Positions 38,301 to 49,208 are shown, counted from the stretch's first letter. The stretch is 64,000 nt of DNA from Acanthamoeba castellanii str. Neff (GCF_000313135.1 NW_004457356.1:169221-233220); one strand, 5' to 3'. Notes: generated by a model from the sequence alone, not told the origin. Program-made: numbers and translations.

Positions 38301-38699
38301 TCAGCAGGACGACGCCGGGGAGGTGGAGGCGGCGGCCTGGAGGGATGGCAGCGGGTGGACGCCCTCTTCTGCGAGGGTGATGTCGAAGCCGTACTTGGCG
38401 GCGAGCTGCTGTCGGCGCTCGTTGTGGCGCTCGGCGAGCCATCCCAGGACCTCGTCGTGGTCGACCGGCCCGAACAGCATGCGACAGCAGGCGCTGGCCG
38501 CCGACCTCTTGGCCGTCTGTGGGAGGGCTGGCTTCTTGTTGAGGCCGGTGCCGGTCGGGAGGGAGAGGCCGTTCTTGCGCTGCTGGTGCCGCTTGGAGAG
38601 CGCCTTGATGCCTTCGAACGCGAGAGTCGGTGCGCTGCTCGCCACCGAAGAAGTAGAAGTAGAAGGAGTCGAAGTCGAAGAGAAGGAGGCGGTATTCAT
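38301..38699 (-). CDS. Small protein with a Cip/Kip-type CDK inhibitor (CDI) motif
   Basis: Single-exon frame of 132 residues, starting MNTASFSSTSTPSTSTSSVA (38699). Residues 1-30 are Ser/Thr-rich; 31-65 are basic. Residues 70-83 read ACCRMLFGPVDHDE, matching the cyclin-binding RxLFGPVxHxE core of p27/p21/p57. Twenty-odd residues later YGFD (103-106) sits where the WNFDF motif of the CDI domain lies. The linking segment (VLGWLAERHNERRQQLAAK) is helical and charged, like the CDI linker helix. Inference: it binds cyclin-CDK and inhibits the cell cycle. The small size, basic patch and low-complexity ends fit Cip/Kip proteins, which are intrinsically disordered. A longer in-frame start at 38963 exists but its sequence looks noncoding. 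Confidence 0.7.
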   Translation of the reverse strand: MNTASFSSTSTPSTSTSSVASSAPTLAFEGIKALSKRHQQRKNGLSLPTGTGLNKKPALPQTAKRSAASACCRMLFGPVDHDEVLGWLAERHNERRQQLAAKYGFDITLAEEGVHPLPSLQAAASTSPASSC

Positions 38700-39076
38700 G
38701 GTGAGCTGTGGGGCGGGCTGGCTGGCAGTGGTTGCCTGTGTGCTTGAGGTACTTTTGATAATGGTCGGTAGTACTACTTGGTTAGCGGTGAGTGCGGCTC
38801 TAAGGCGTGTCAAGGCGTGTCGTTCGCTTTGTCGTGTCTTTGCCGAGTAGTGTCCAATCTCGCGTCTTTTCTTGGAGCGATGCTCTCTGCGCAGTGAAAC
38901 CGAAGGAACTAGACGGAATTTCCGATAGCGAGAGAGGTGACGACGTCGGCGCATTCCACACATTTGCCGGATGTTATTTCAAAAATGAGTGTTGTTCGCG
39001 GGCAGTGTGGACGAGAGCTTTCTATGTGCATGGTGGTGGTTGTAGCGTCACTGAATGAATAACGTTCTGTCTGGGT
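38700..39076. other. Intergenic, 377 bases
   Basis: Promoter side of the CDI-motif gene and 3' side of the TMEM45-like gene, both minus. No additional gene was recognised. Confidence 0.5.
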
Positions 39077-40667
39077 CTAGACTCGGGCATCTTCCTCGTA
39101 CTCGTCGTGGTTGCCGCCGAGGGAGTTGAGGCTGGGGTGCGAGCCCAGGCGCGCCAGCTCGACCTCGTCGCTCTCCTCACTGAACTCGTAGTGCTGGTTG
39201 TCGTTCAGGAAGTACCGGCGGTCGATGAACTTGGCAGCGATCGTGACGAAGACCAGGAAGAACGACACCCACACAAAGTGCGGGAAGATCTGGTGCGAGT
39301 AGGCATAGTGGGTCGCCATCGGGTTCATCTTTTCGCTCTGAGAGCAGAGCCAACCAATTCATCCAGTTAGCGCCATCGCTAGCAGACGTAAAGAGAGATG
39401 ATAGTAGTTGATGGCGATGAAAGGAGTTGAGTACCTCGGGGATGTCCTTGCCCTCGTTGGAGAAGAAGGCGACGGCCATCTCCCACCACCAGACGCCGTT
39501 GAAAAACATGGACGCGGCGGAGAGGAGCGGGAAGGGCGTGGTGTAGATGATCGGGTTGAAGTAGCCGGGGTTGAGGCCCAGCTGCACCTCCTCCTCTTCC
39601 TCCTTGGCGTCGCGCACGCGAGGCGAGAAGCAGCAGCACAGCACGCGCGGGATGTCCATCAGGTAGTAGTTCCTGCTGAACGGCTTGCCGCCCTTCCGTC
39701 GCCACGTCGCACTGCGCACCTGCAGCCGGCGCAAGTAGGTCTGGTTGAGGTACATTCCTAGCGTAGTGGCGTGGGGTGGTGTCAGATGGTGAGACTCGGA
39801 CATTTACGTTACGCCACTGGGCGCCATGCAGTCATAGACCAGAGCGCAGCGCGTTACGAATTGCAGGCTTCCTTCTCTGTACCTGCGAAGATTTCGAGGG
39901 CGCGACTGATAGCGGTGACCCAGAACAGGAAGGCAGTGAACGCGTGCGCGAAAGACTCCAGGTCATACGCTTGAGGATGAGCTGCGGAAGAGAGAGAGAT
40001 GTGTGAAAGATGAGAGATGAGACGCATGCGCAACATTGTAGCGCACTGCCAACAGGGCTGGGCTGGGCCTGAATGTAAAGAGGCGTACCCGTGAAGAGAG
40101 TGGCCACGAAGACGAGGCCGCCAGGCATCACCAAGCCCCAAGCAGGGTCTGGAGGGCGAAGGAGAGGGGTTGGAGATCAAAAAGGCGGTTCCTTTGCAAC
40201 TAAGGTAAAAGCATGGAAAGAGCCGAGAGCTTCACGCAAGTGGAGGTACGCACTGTCGAGGACTTTGTAGAGATGCAGCAGCTCGATGATGCCCACCACG
40301 CACAGGGCGGACGTGACGTGGATGTGGTCCAGATGCGACTCGGAGAAATTCGCATTAGGGATGAGAGCATCGAGAAACTCGGCGATCGCCCCCAGCCCAC
40401 TACAATGACCACCATGGGGGAGGTATGTGAGCGAGGGCCGAGACAAGGCGATAACGATTTCGATCCAATCGCTTTAATTCGAGTAGCACAATTTCAACCG
40501 AAGGAGACGCACCCGTAGAAGGCAAAGCTGAGAGCCTCAAAGCTGATCCAGAACTGACGCGTACGAAGGCCACGGCAGTAGGATACCTTCAAGGATCGGA
40601 GGAAGTAGAAGAGGCCCAAGAGTATCATCAAGGTGCCAGGAATGGCATGGCCGTGAAAATTGCCCAT
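39077..40667 (-). CDS. TMEM45-like multi-pass membrane protein
   Basis: Start MGNFHGHAIPGTLMILLGLF matches the conserved MGNFxGHALPG opening of TMEM45 proteins. Exons give several hydrophobic helices: QFWISFEALSFAFYG, HVTSALCVVGIIELLHLYKV, PGGLVFVATLFT, FAHAFTAFLFWVTAISRALE, PFPLLSAASMFFNGVWWWEM and FVWVSFFLVFVTIAAKFI. The acidic C-terminus (YEFSEESDEVELARLGSHPS) ends at 39077. The helix-rich loop after AISRALEIFAG contains a basic stretch and a Cys cluster (VLCCCFSP). The family's biochemical role is unknown. It lies divergently from the IQ-RhoGEF-C2 gene. Confidence 0.8.
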
Positions 40668-41045
40668 GGTGCGATTTCGATCTTAATTCCTCCACTTAGC
40701 CTCTGGGCTTGGCGCAAGTCAATCTTGCCCTTGGGAGAGAATCTGTGATGAGCAGCTCACGGCTTGCGGCTCGTCGCAATCGATTGTCTCTACGCGCGAT
40801 GAGATAACCGAAGAAAGAAGCCTCTGTTCAAATTGTTTGCTGTTTCAAATTGCAATTCGAAATTAATTTGCATTGTGGTTCGGCTTGCGTTGACTCTTGT
40901 TTCCGCCTCGCCCTGCCCACCAAAGCCCTCCGAGGCAGGGGCGAAATAGGTGGAGCGAGAGGGGCGAATTTGTTGGGCGGGTAGCCTCAACGTGACCCTC
41001 TCGGTGCTCCAGCGCAAGAAGTGGTCTCTCAGAGCAGAGAGGAAG
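40668..41045. promoter_or_regulatory. Divergent spacer, 378 bases
   Basis: Between the TMEM45-like start (minus) and the IQ-RhoGEF-C2 start (plus); presumed to hold both promoters. An upstream in-frame ATG at 40950 could lengthen the RhoGEF by 32 residues. Confidence 0.5.
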
Positions 41046-44000
41046 ATGGAGGCCAAAGGAGGGAAAGGTGGAGGCGGACCCAGCTTCGTTCTGCCCGAGG
41101 AGGATGAAGCTGCGACCTCCTCCCGCCATGTCGTCCCTCCCGTGGCGCTACGTTCGACGTCGCCACGTAACATCACCAACACCGCCAACAGCAAGGCCAA
41201 GGAGGGGGAGAGGGAAGATGAGAAACATTGGACGTTGGCGGAACTAAAGGGGTGGGCCGCGCGGCTGGACGAGCGGGAGCGGGCGATTGCCGAACGCGAG
41301 GCCAGCCTCGACAAACGCGCCCAGTGGCTCGACCAACAACAGGTAAACCTTTCTCTCTTTCGTTTTCGCTTTCTTCTTCGTTCTTTGTGCGTGACCGCAA
41401 CAACAGTCTCTTTTGGTTATTTTATTTATATTGTTTATTTTATATTATTTATATTTGTACTTACTTTTTGGCCAATTGCAGGCGCGCGTGTTCAGGATGA
41501 GCGTCCAGCGCTATCACGCGCTGCAGGCGTTGGACGACCAGGCCGTGCTGCGAATGCAGGCCATCGTGCGAGCCTGGCTTCGTCGGCGACAGTGGCTCAA
41601 GAACAGTACACACCCTCCTCGTTCTCCTCTTTCTTCTTCTCCTCCTTCTTCAGTTAACCCTGTGGGCGCGTACGGATGCAGTGATTCGCATGAAGAGCTG
41701 CGATGACGAAGCCATCGTGAAGATGAGGCGTCGCGCGTCGGCGTTGAAGGAGATCGTGATCTCCGAGCAGAGCTACATCCGCTCCCTCCAAGTCCTCCTC
41801 ATGGTTCCACTCCGCACTTGAGGGCTTCCCGATGCGCTCAGCAGCCCTGCTCACTACAACCAACCAACCAACACACGCACACCGCACCCACCGCACACGT
41901 AGGAGTTTCTGGTGCCCATCGTAGAGGGCGGGGTGCTGAAGGACGACGAACACATGGGCGTCTCGTTCATCATCGGGCAGGTGCTGAGTGTCAACAAACA
42001 GTTCCACGTCGCCATGCAGAAGAAGTATGCCCAGTGGTATGTGACTTCGACATTCATCAATTGGTTGTTGGTTGTTGGTTGTTGGTTGTTGGTTGTTGGT
42101 TGTTGGTTGTTGGTTGTTGGTTGTTGGTTGTTGGTTGTTGGTTGTTGGTTGTGGTTTGTTTTAACTCCGACATCATCGATGCACTGCGCGCAGGCCAACC
42201 AAGCACTCGTTCGCCGAGGTGTTCCTCGAGCATGTACGTTCAATCGCACAGAGTGCTCGAAACACTATAGAACGTATGTTACTGAGAATCTGGTGCTCAC
42301 CGACCCGACGGCGCGTATGTGCAGATCCCGCTGATGAAGAAGGCCTACGCCAACTACATCGCCGTGTTCGACCACATCACCTCCGTGCTGCTCGATCACT
42401 CCAACAAGAAGAAGTCGCCCCTCAGCGCCTTCCTGGAAGTGCGCACCACCAACCACCAATCTTCACCCTCCCCCACAACCGATCGCGGATTGGTCTTTTA
42501 TTTATTTATTGATTGATTGATTGATTTATATTTATTTTAGGAGAAAATGACGAAGGGCGGGCTCGACCTCAAGGCCTACCTCATCATGCCCGTTCAGCGA
42601 CTGCCCCGCTACGAAATCCTCCTCACCGTACGTCGCTCGCTTCTTCTTTGTCGTCTTTTTCTATTTTTCTATTTTTCTATATCTGTCCTATTCACCAGCT
42701 CACTACGAATGCAACCTACAATGTATAACGACGCAACACAATGAATAGGAGTTGATCAAAAACACGTTCCCGGAGCATTCCGACTACGAACAGCTGCAGA
42801 AGGCGCTGGCCAAGGTGAAGAAGATGAACAGCTACGTGGACCTGAAGAAGAGGGAGATCGACATCAAGAAGGAGTTCCTGCAGATCCAGCAGCGGCAGGA
42901 GAAGAAGGTCGACCACTACATCAAGCAGGGCAAGGACATGACCCTCACCACCTTCAGCGACCTCCGCGAGCTCCTCACCAACAAAAAGGTTCGAGCCAAT
43001 CCTTTCAATGAGAAATTGGTCATACATTCAAGGAATTGATACCATTCCTGACCACCATTCCTGCCCACCGCAGCAAGGGGACACTCCGGACCGGCCGCGT
43101 CGAGACAAGAGCGCGGCGCCCGAGAAAGAGCGCGCGTTGTACGCTTGCCTCCCCCCAACAACAACTTTTGGCTTCACACGGGATCATTCCTTGTTGTTGC
43201 ACGCCACGTGAAAATCTGATCTCGTTCGCGTACAACCAAAACAAACCACAGCTCGAAAACGAGCATGCTCAAGGTCTGCATTCTGGAGGGCCGCCATCTC
43301 ACACCCACCACCCGTACGCCCTCTTCCCTCTATGGATCAATCTCCAGATCTGTTGGAATGTGAATGGCGCGGCCATTCATTCCACATCGTTCGGCCGATC
43401 ATTACGGTGCAACCAACCAACCAATCCAACCACTCAGACGACGAGGCGCCGAATCCCTACTGCGTGGTGACCGTGGGCAAGCAGAGCTACAAGAGCAAGA
43501 AGAAGACCAAGACCTTCCACCCGTCCTGGAGCAACGCCACGTTCGTCTTGTACGTACATAACATGCTAGTTTTCTTCTTCTTTTCCAATTCATTGGCAAT
43601 CAGCTGATGGTATCGCTGCAACCATCATCATCGCCCAATGGTCGTGCACCCATCAACTTGTTGTGCTGTAATTTCCTCACATGATCTATGATGTATATAT
43701 GTACGATCGTGTGATATATGTGAATCGTATGTGTGTGTGCAGTGATGTGAACGATCTACAGGGGCAGGTCGAAATCGAGTGCTGGGATGCCAACAACCTC
43801 ATCAAGACCGAGATGCTGGGTCGCGTGGCCCTCAACATCGCTGACGTCATCACGCTCCGACCCGAACGCGGTGCGCCTCACCGACACCCCACGCTTTTTG
43901 TTTCATTCCCTCAACATGTTCAATTTTAAATGTTGTGGAATGCTCATGGCATTGGTTGTGTGTGCTTATATTGCGTGGAATGCGCAGGGAATGCAGACGC

Positions 44001-46020
44001 GCAGCCGCTTCGACAGAGCGAGGAAGACGAGGAGGGCGAGGGCACCGAGATCCGAAGTCTCGAGGGCAAGCCGCGGTGGTGTTCCCTGATGGACCCCGAG
44101 TACGGCCGATCGAAGACCGGAGAGCTGCGGGTCTCGTTCCACTACATGCGCGCCGAGGAGGAGGTCGAGCGCCTGCGCCTCCTGGCCGACGCCCATCGCA
44201 AGCGCGAAGACGCGTCGGGCGAGCACGTCACGCACATGGTCGTCAACAAGGCCAAGCACGCGGCGCGGCGCCAGCAGCACCTGCGCCAGCATTCCACCAG
44301 CAGCGGAGCGACCGCGACGACGACCGTCAACGATTCGAGCAATGCGAGCGATGACGATACTGCGTTGTTGTCGACGTCGTCCGACGTGTACGACAACCAG
44401 GGCGAGGAGTGGGAGCGGCCGCTGTCGAGGGACGGCTCGGTGATCGTCGACACGAACGAGCACCACCATCATAGTGGTGTCGACAGCAATAAGACGAGGA
44501 AGAAGGAGAAGCGCAAGTCGACGACGCTCAAGGAGATGCTGGGCGAGATCAAGAAGAAGGGCAACACGCTCCACCGCCGCACACGCTCGGTCGACAACAA
44601 ACAGAGCAGCGCGATCGACACCGGCGACCGACCCGAGGGCGCAGCCGCCGCCGTCGCCCGCGAAAAGGCGAGCGAGTCGGGCAGCCGCGGGAGTGGAAAG
44701 AAGGAGAAGCGCAAGACCGCCGCCAACGCGCCGCCGAGCAAAATGTCGACATCTGGCGTCGTCGGCGACGATGATGTGTCGACAACGCCGTCGACTGCGC
44801 CATCGCCGGGGTCGGCGTCAGGGTCGTCAGTGTCGTCGTCGCTGCCGGCCGTGGTCGCGGGCGGGCGGTGTTCGCCGACGACCGCGCGGCGGATCATGTC
44901 GAGCGATTCGGTGGTCCGCGGGCCGCACATGCCCGAGCACCCCGAGGAGGCGCCCGAGGAGTGGGAGCTCAGCGCCCAGATCACCCTGGGCAAGGGCCGC
45001 ACCGCCACGGCCAGCAGCGCCGGCAGCGCCGACGACAGAGCTTCTGTCGACGGGGAGAAGCCGGCGGTGAACAAGAACAAAGGGAGCGGCGCGCACAAGA
45101 AGACCGCGCCGGCGCCGGCGGCCACTGCGAGCGCGACGATTGCCAAGGGCGTGAGCGACTCGCCGCGGTCCAGGTCGCCTCGGCCGTCTTCCACCTACAC
45201 GTCCGCGTCGCCTTCATCGTCGTCAGCGTCGTCGGCGTCAGGGTCGGCGTCGTTTTCTACAGTTTCGGCCAACAGCAAAGAGGAGCGGCTCACGCTGCGC
45301 TTTGATGCGGCCAAGCGCGAGAAACAGGAAAAGGAGAAGGAAAAGGAAAAAGCGAAAGAGAAGAAGCCCGCCGCGGAGGACAAGAAAGAACGAAAGCGGG
45401 AGGACGACAAGAACGAAGCGAAAAAGAGCGATTCGGCCGCTTCACCCGTCTCCGCCGCCGCCGTCGCCGCCGTTCAACAGTCTCCGCGCGCCCAGCCGCC
45501 GCCCGAGCATCGCATCGACCAGCCTTCGCCGCCGCCACCGGAGAGCAGCAGCGTCCGCGACAAGGCCAAGGAGGCGAAGTCGACGGAGACGGCCGCTGTC
45601 GCGACTATAGCCACGGCGGGCCTGATGGCGAGCGGGGGAAGCGGCAGCGGTGGTGGTAGCAGCGGTACGGTGCCGTGCTCGCCCAAGGGCCGGTTCCTGA
45701 CGCCGGAGGAGCTGGCCGAGGTCATCCGCGAGAAAAGGGCCGCTTCGCCGCGCAGGCTCGATTTCGCCGCAGCAGCAGCAGCAGCGAAGAAGAAGGAAGA
45801 GGAGGAGGCCGAGGCCGAAGCACAAAAAGAAGAAGAGGAGAAGCGGAGGAAAAAGAATGAAACGCAAGTCACGAAGAACGAAGACGAGGCCGAAGACGAA
45901 GACGAGACGGACAGCGAAGACGAGCGAAGTCTGGAGAAGGCGCGGGCCAAGGCCAGGCGACTCAGGGAGAGGAGCTTTCAGCGCGACGCTTCCTCTTCCT
46001 CCTCCGACGAATCGGATTGA
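41046..46020 (+). CDS. IQ-RhoGEF (DH)-C2 protein with long low-complexity tail
   Basis: Third RhoGEF. It starts MEAKGGKGGGGPSFVLPEED. A coiled coil (WAARLDERERAIAEREASLD) is followed by an IQ motif (MQAIVRAWLRRRQWLKN), suggesting calmodulin binding. The DH domain runs from ALKEIVISEQSYIRSLQVLL (about 41730) through EFLVPIVEGGVLKDDEHMGV and LDLKAYLIMPVQRLPRYEIL, ending in a basic coiled coil (VDLKKREIDIKKEFLQIQQR). Instead of a PH domain, a C2 domain follows (43260-43870): MLKVCILEGRHLTPTT, NPYCVVTVGKQSYKSKKKTK, IECWDANNLIKTEMLGRVAL. The last exon (about 44000-46020) encodes a roughly 650-residue Ser/Ala/Lys/Glu-rich tail. The exon at 43075-43170 is poorly conserved and its borders are uncertain. 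Confidence 0.85.
42061..42152. repeat. Heptanucleotide repeat (TTGGTTG)n
   Basis: About 13 perfect tandem copies (92 bases) in an intron of the DH domain of the IQ-RhoGEF-C2 gene. Short versions occur in other introns: 6150-6175 (same strand) and 28168-28190 (as CCAACAA on the coding strand). Confidence 0.95.
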
Positions 46021-46112
46021 ACTGCTTCGGCCGAAGATGCACCACCCAATCAACAGTTTGCTCGATAAATAGAGTGTTTTGTTTAAAAAAACAGTTTATC
46101 ACAAAAGTGTGA

Positions 46113-47341
46113 TCACCACAAGGAGTCATCGTAGAGCGTAATGGTGTCCAACTCCTCGTTGTGCGCTTCCTCCAACTCGTTCAGGTTCTGCCGGTTGGCA
46201 TTGGGGGGGGGAAGTGATGGTGTTAGTGTGGCGCGAGCAGACAGCTGGGATGGCAGCTCTTCGCCTCAACCCAGGGTTGAGGTGGTACCATCTCCGTCTT
46301 GCGAAAGGCGTCGAAGTGGAAGCCCAGACGCCACAGGTGCCACACCAGCAGCCCGCCGCCCACGGCATCGGAACACAGATAACAGTGAATGTCTGTTTGC
46401 GCGGGGTCCTTCCCGTCGAGCGTGCCCACTACGTTTGTCGTTCGCAGTCATCACCAGGCCAGGTGTGTCGTGTGTCGTGTGTCGTGTGTCGTGTGTCGTG
46501 GCGTGTTGGCTGTAGCGTGTGTGGCGGGCTCTGGGGAGTAGGGTACGTACCCTTGCAGGCAATGCTGTGGTCTCCCCCGAGCCTCTGGAAATGCTCGAGT
46601 GCATGGCCGGCGCCGCCTGCGCGCCGATGGGTGGGTGAGGCATTGATTCATTCACCAGCGACGCACAAACCAAACTGAAGACCAAGCAAAGCCAAGTCTT
46701 CCGTGCCACACCCGTCTCAAACTGCGATGGGCGGCCGCAGCCGACGTGTCCGCAGCGCAGACAGAGCCAGAGGTTGCGCGTGATCGTGCAGCCGTCCTTG
46801 TGGCACCGCAGCAGGCCTGACCATGGCCATCGATCGAGACACGCACGACCCACATGGTGTGACTCACCCGTCAGATGGCATGGCCCATGTGAGGAATGCT
46901 GATGATGATGATGATGATGATGAATTCCAGTCGCACGTACGGAAAGCACAGCCGCTGCACCAGCCCTCTCGGTCGTCGACTGCCGGACCGTTGTCCCACT
47001 GCCAACACACCTGGCACTTGAAGAAGCTGCCCACGAGCCGCTGCATCTCATCCGGCAGCAGCGTCAGGTCCAGGCCACCCTGCAATGTACGTGAAACCAT
47101 TTGAATTAAAATATGACTTCATTTTTTCTTTATTTTACATAATTGAATTGCTGGAAAAGGGAGAATTGGGGGGGGGCAGTACGGAAGCAAGGCGCATTTG
47201 GGCGAGGGAGCGGGCGCATTGGTACATGAGGCTGCGCAGTGGCAGGACCTGTGGCTGTGCTGGGCTGCCGCCACGGTCCAGCTCGTGAAGATAGGCGCAT
47301 TGGGCCGGGGCAGGCGTGGGCCATTCGACCAGCTGGCTCAT
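46113..47341 (-). CDS. UBP-type zinc finger protein without a protease domain
   Basis: Compact protein starting MSQLVEWPTPAPAQCAYLHE (47341) and ending ITLYDDSLW at 46113. Zinc ligands are spread over exons: FFKCQVCWQW, GWCSGCAF, LRCHKDGC, LWLCLRCGHVGCGRPSQFE, GGAGHALEHFQRLGGDHSIA and IHCYLCSDAVGG. This is the ZnF-UBP pattern (C-x2-C, LWxCLxCGxxGCGR, GHxxxH), which in other proteins binds the free C-terminal Gly-Gly of ubiquitin. No USP catalytic Cys or His box is present, and the downstream stop leaves no room for one. It is therefore probably a ubiquitin-binding adaptor. Its stop is 92 bases from the convergent RhoGEF stop. Confidence 0.8.
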
Positions 47342-47605
47342 GGTGTTGTGAATACTGCAACAAGTGTTGGGTAAAAACCCAGTTGTGGTGTTATGGCGGG
47401 ATTCGTTCCATTAAATCTGTCTTGCCAAGAAAGGACACAATGTGTCTCTCCACCACATTCCGGGGCATTTTCTGTGGGTTCTGCGTGGATAAATGCTCGC
47501 TCCACCTCCGCAGACTAACCCAGCTTGGAGCACACACACTGAGCACTCTCACAACACTCCCACGCGACACACCCATTGCACCAGGCCAAGCGTCGATCAT
47601 TGTCA

Positions 47606-49131
47606 ATGCAGCGAGCCACGAATGCCGCCTTGAGGAAGGGCGTGATGCCCCTCCACTCCCGTTTGAAGATCGCCACTGGGCGCCAGCTTTGGGAGAGCGG
47701 CCTCCTTCCTCCGCTTCCCACCCTCCGCCCGCTCTTCCTCCACCTCCCACCCAACGTCCCCTCCGGTTCGTTGTCAAGCTGTTGTGTGAACAGTTTTGTT
47801 ATTATTTATTATTGTTTGTTTTCTTCTTTATTATTTGCTTGTTACTTACATAGTGCTCCTATTTGACTCTCTTCTCTGAGGACAGGGTTAGGGTGGGTTG
47901 ATGAGAACGCCATGGAGCACCGCTTCACGATGTTCGTGCAGACGGCCGTGGGCAAGATGATGCTGGACCACGCCCCGCACCACTGCACCGTGCACCTGCC
48001 CGCCGTTCTCCCCTTCGAGCTGCCCCACGTCAAAGCCAAGGTGCTGTCCCTGCTCCTTCTCTTCCAAAACTCAACTCGTACTACTTTTCCTTTACTTTCG
48101 TTTCATCTTCCTCTTCCTCTTCTTCATCTTCTTCTGTGCAGCAGCCGCTACACAAAATAGAAAATAACACGCTACGGTGCAGGTCGCAGAGAAGGAGTAC
48201 GCGACGGTGGAGGAGGACATTGCCAAGTACAAGTGCCGCGAGGTGCACTGGAAGGACTTCGTGTGGCCGCTGTGGCAGCTCTCGCGCCTCCACGAGATGG
48301 CCCACCTGGACCCCGAGGCCGAGCCGCTTCCGCTCTCACCCCTCTCCTTCCGCGAGACCGTGTGCGGTCGCGACACGCACGAGTTCCTCCACCACGTACG
48401 CCAAACACACAAACACACACACGAGGCCAGTGCCGAGTGCAATACCGTGCGTTGATGGCGTGTGTGCGGTGTGTGCGGTTGGCAGGTGGAAGCGGCGGTG
48501 CAGGCGCAGCTGTTGCGGTTGCCGCGGGACAAGGAGCTGACGCACGAGAAGGCCGTGCACGGCAAGACCAGCAACCACCTGAGCCCCGAGAAGATGCAGC
48601 GGGGCATCGCGGCCGAGAAGGCCGCCGCCAAGGACCTCTGGCTCTACCCGCAGCTGGGCACCGACCTGTGTCCCGCCACCGCCGAGTTCGTCATCGACGA
48701 CACCGTGCTCAGTACGCGCTCGCCCACATCTCCCACTCTGTGCTTCACTCAATGAACTTATCAATTCACGCACGCACGCAGACGTGTCGGCGACGACTGA
48801 TCCGAGACGGCACTGGGAGAAGGGCCTCACGGAACTGTTCGCCTACGCAGCCCTCGCTCGCCAGCAGGGTACGTACATGGCCTTGTGGCACAGTCTCCTC
48901 CCACTTAGCTGAACACGACACGACACGACACGACCAACGACACGACCAAACGACACGACAGGGATGGCGGTGGGGGAGGTGGGCCTGTTCTATCCGTTCT
49001 CGCGCCACTTGGTCCACGTGCCCATCCACGATTGGGACCACCGGCCTCTCTTCGACCGCGTTCTCAGCTCGCCCGACGTCGAGGTCGGCCCCGCTCCCGA
49101 CGACCTCTACCGCGCCGTAGACTCCAGATAA
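47606..49131 (+). CDS. Unrecognised protein; C-terminus resembles PD-(D/E)XK-fold regions
   Basis: Not recognised. Proposed start MQRATNAALRKGVMPLHSRL (47606), splicing in phase to WVDENAMEHRFTMFVQTAVG at about 47886. Further exons read YATVEEDIAKYKCREVHWKD, LSFRETVCGRDTHEFLHH, LSPEKMQRGIAAEKAAAKDL, GTDLCPATAEFVIDDTVLNV and HWEKGLTELFAYAALARQQG. The last part reads VGEVGLFYPFSRHLVHVPIH and ends at 49131. The order of an acidic beta strand (GTDL, VIDDTV), then a helix with E-L-x-Y-A-x-L, then a strand ending in a YPF turn recalls PD-(D/E)XK proteins. No ExK pair is evident, so catalytic activity is doubtful. Convergent with the EF-hand carrier. Confidence 0.6.
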
Positions 49132-49169
49132 CGACACGACACGACACGCAACACGACACGACACACGAG

Positions 49170-49208
49170 GTATATAATAAAAGTGCATAGGAGTATATAA
49201 TAAAAGTG
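49170..49208 (+). promoter_or_regulatory. Duplicated poly(A) signal region
   Basis: The 16-mer GTATATAATAAAAGTG occurs at 49170-49185 and again at 49193-49208, each containing AATAAA. It lies 39 bases after the stop of the unrecognised plus-strand gene and ends 11 bases before the carrier stop on the other strand. Confidence 0.6.

Noticed and set aside
43966..45194. Long minus-strand open frames opposite the IQ-RhoGEF-C2 tail
   Set aside because: GC-rich, low-complexity coding DNA gives open antisense frames by composition; no domain is recognisable.
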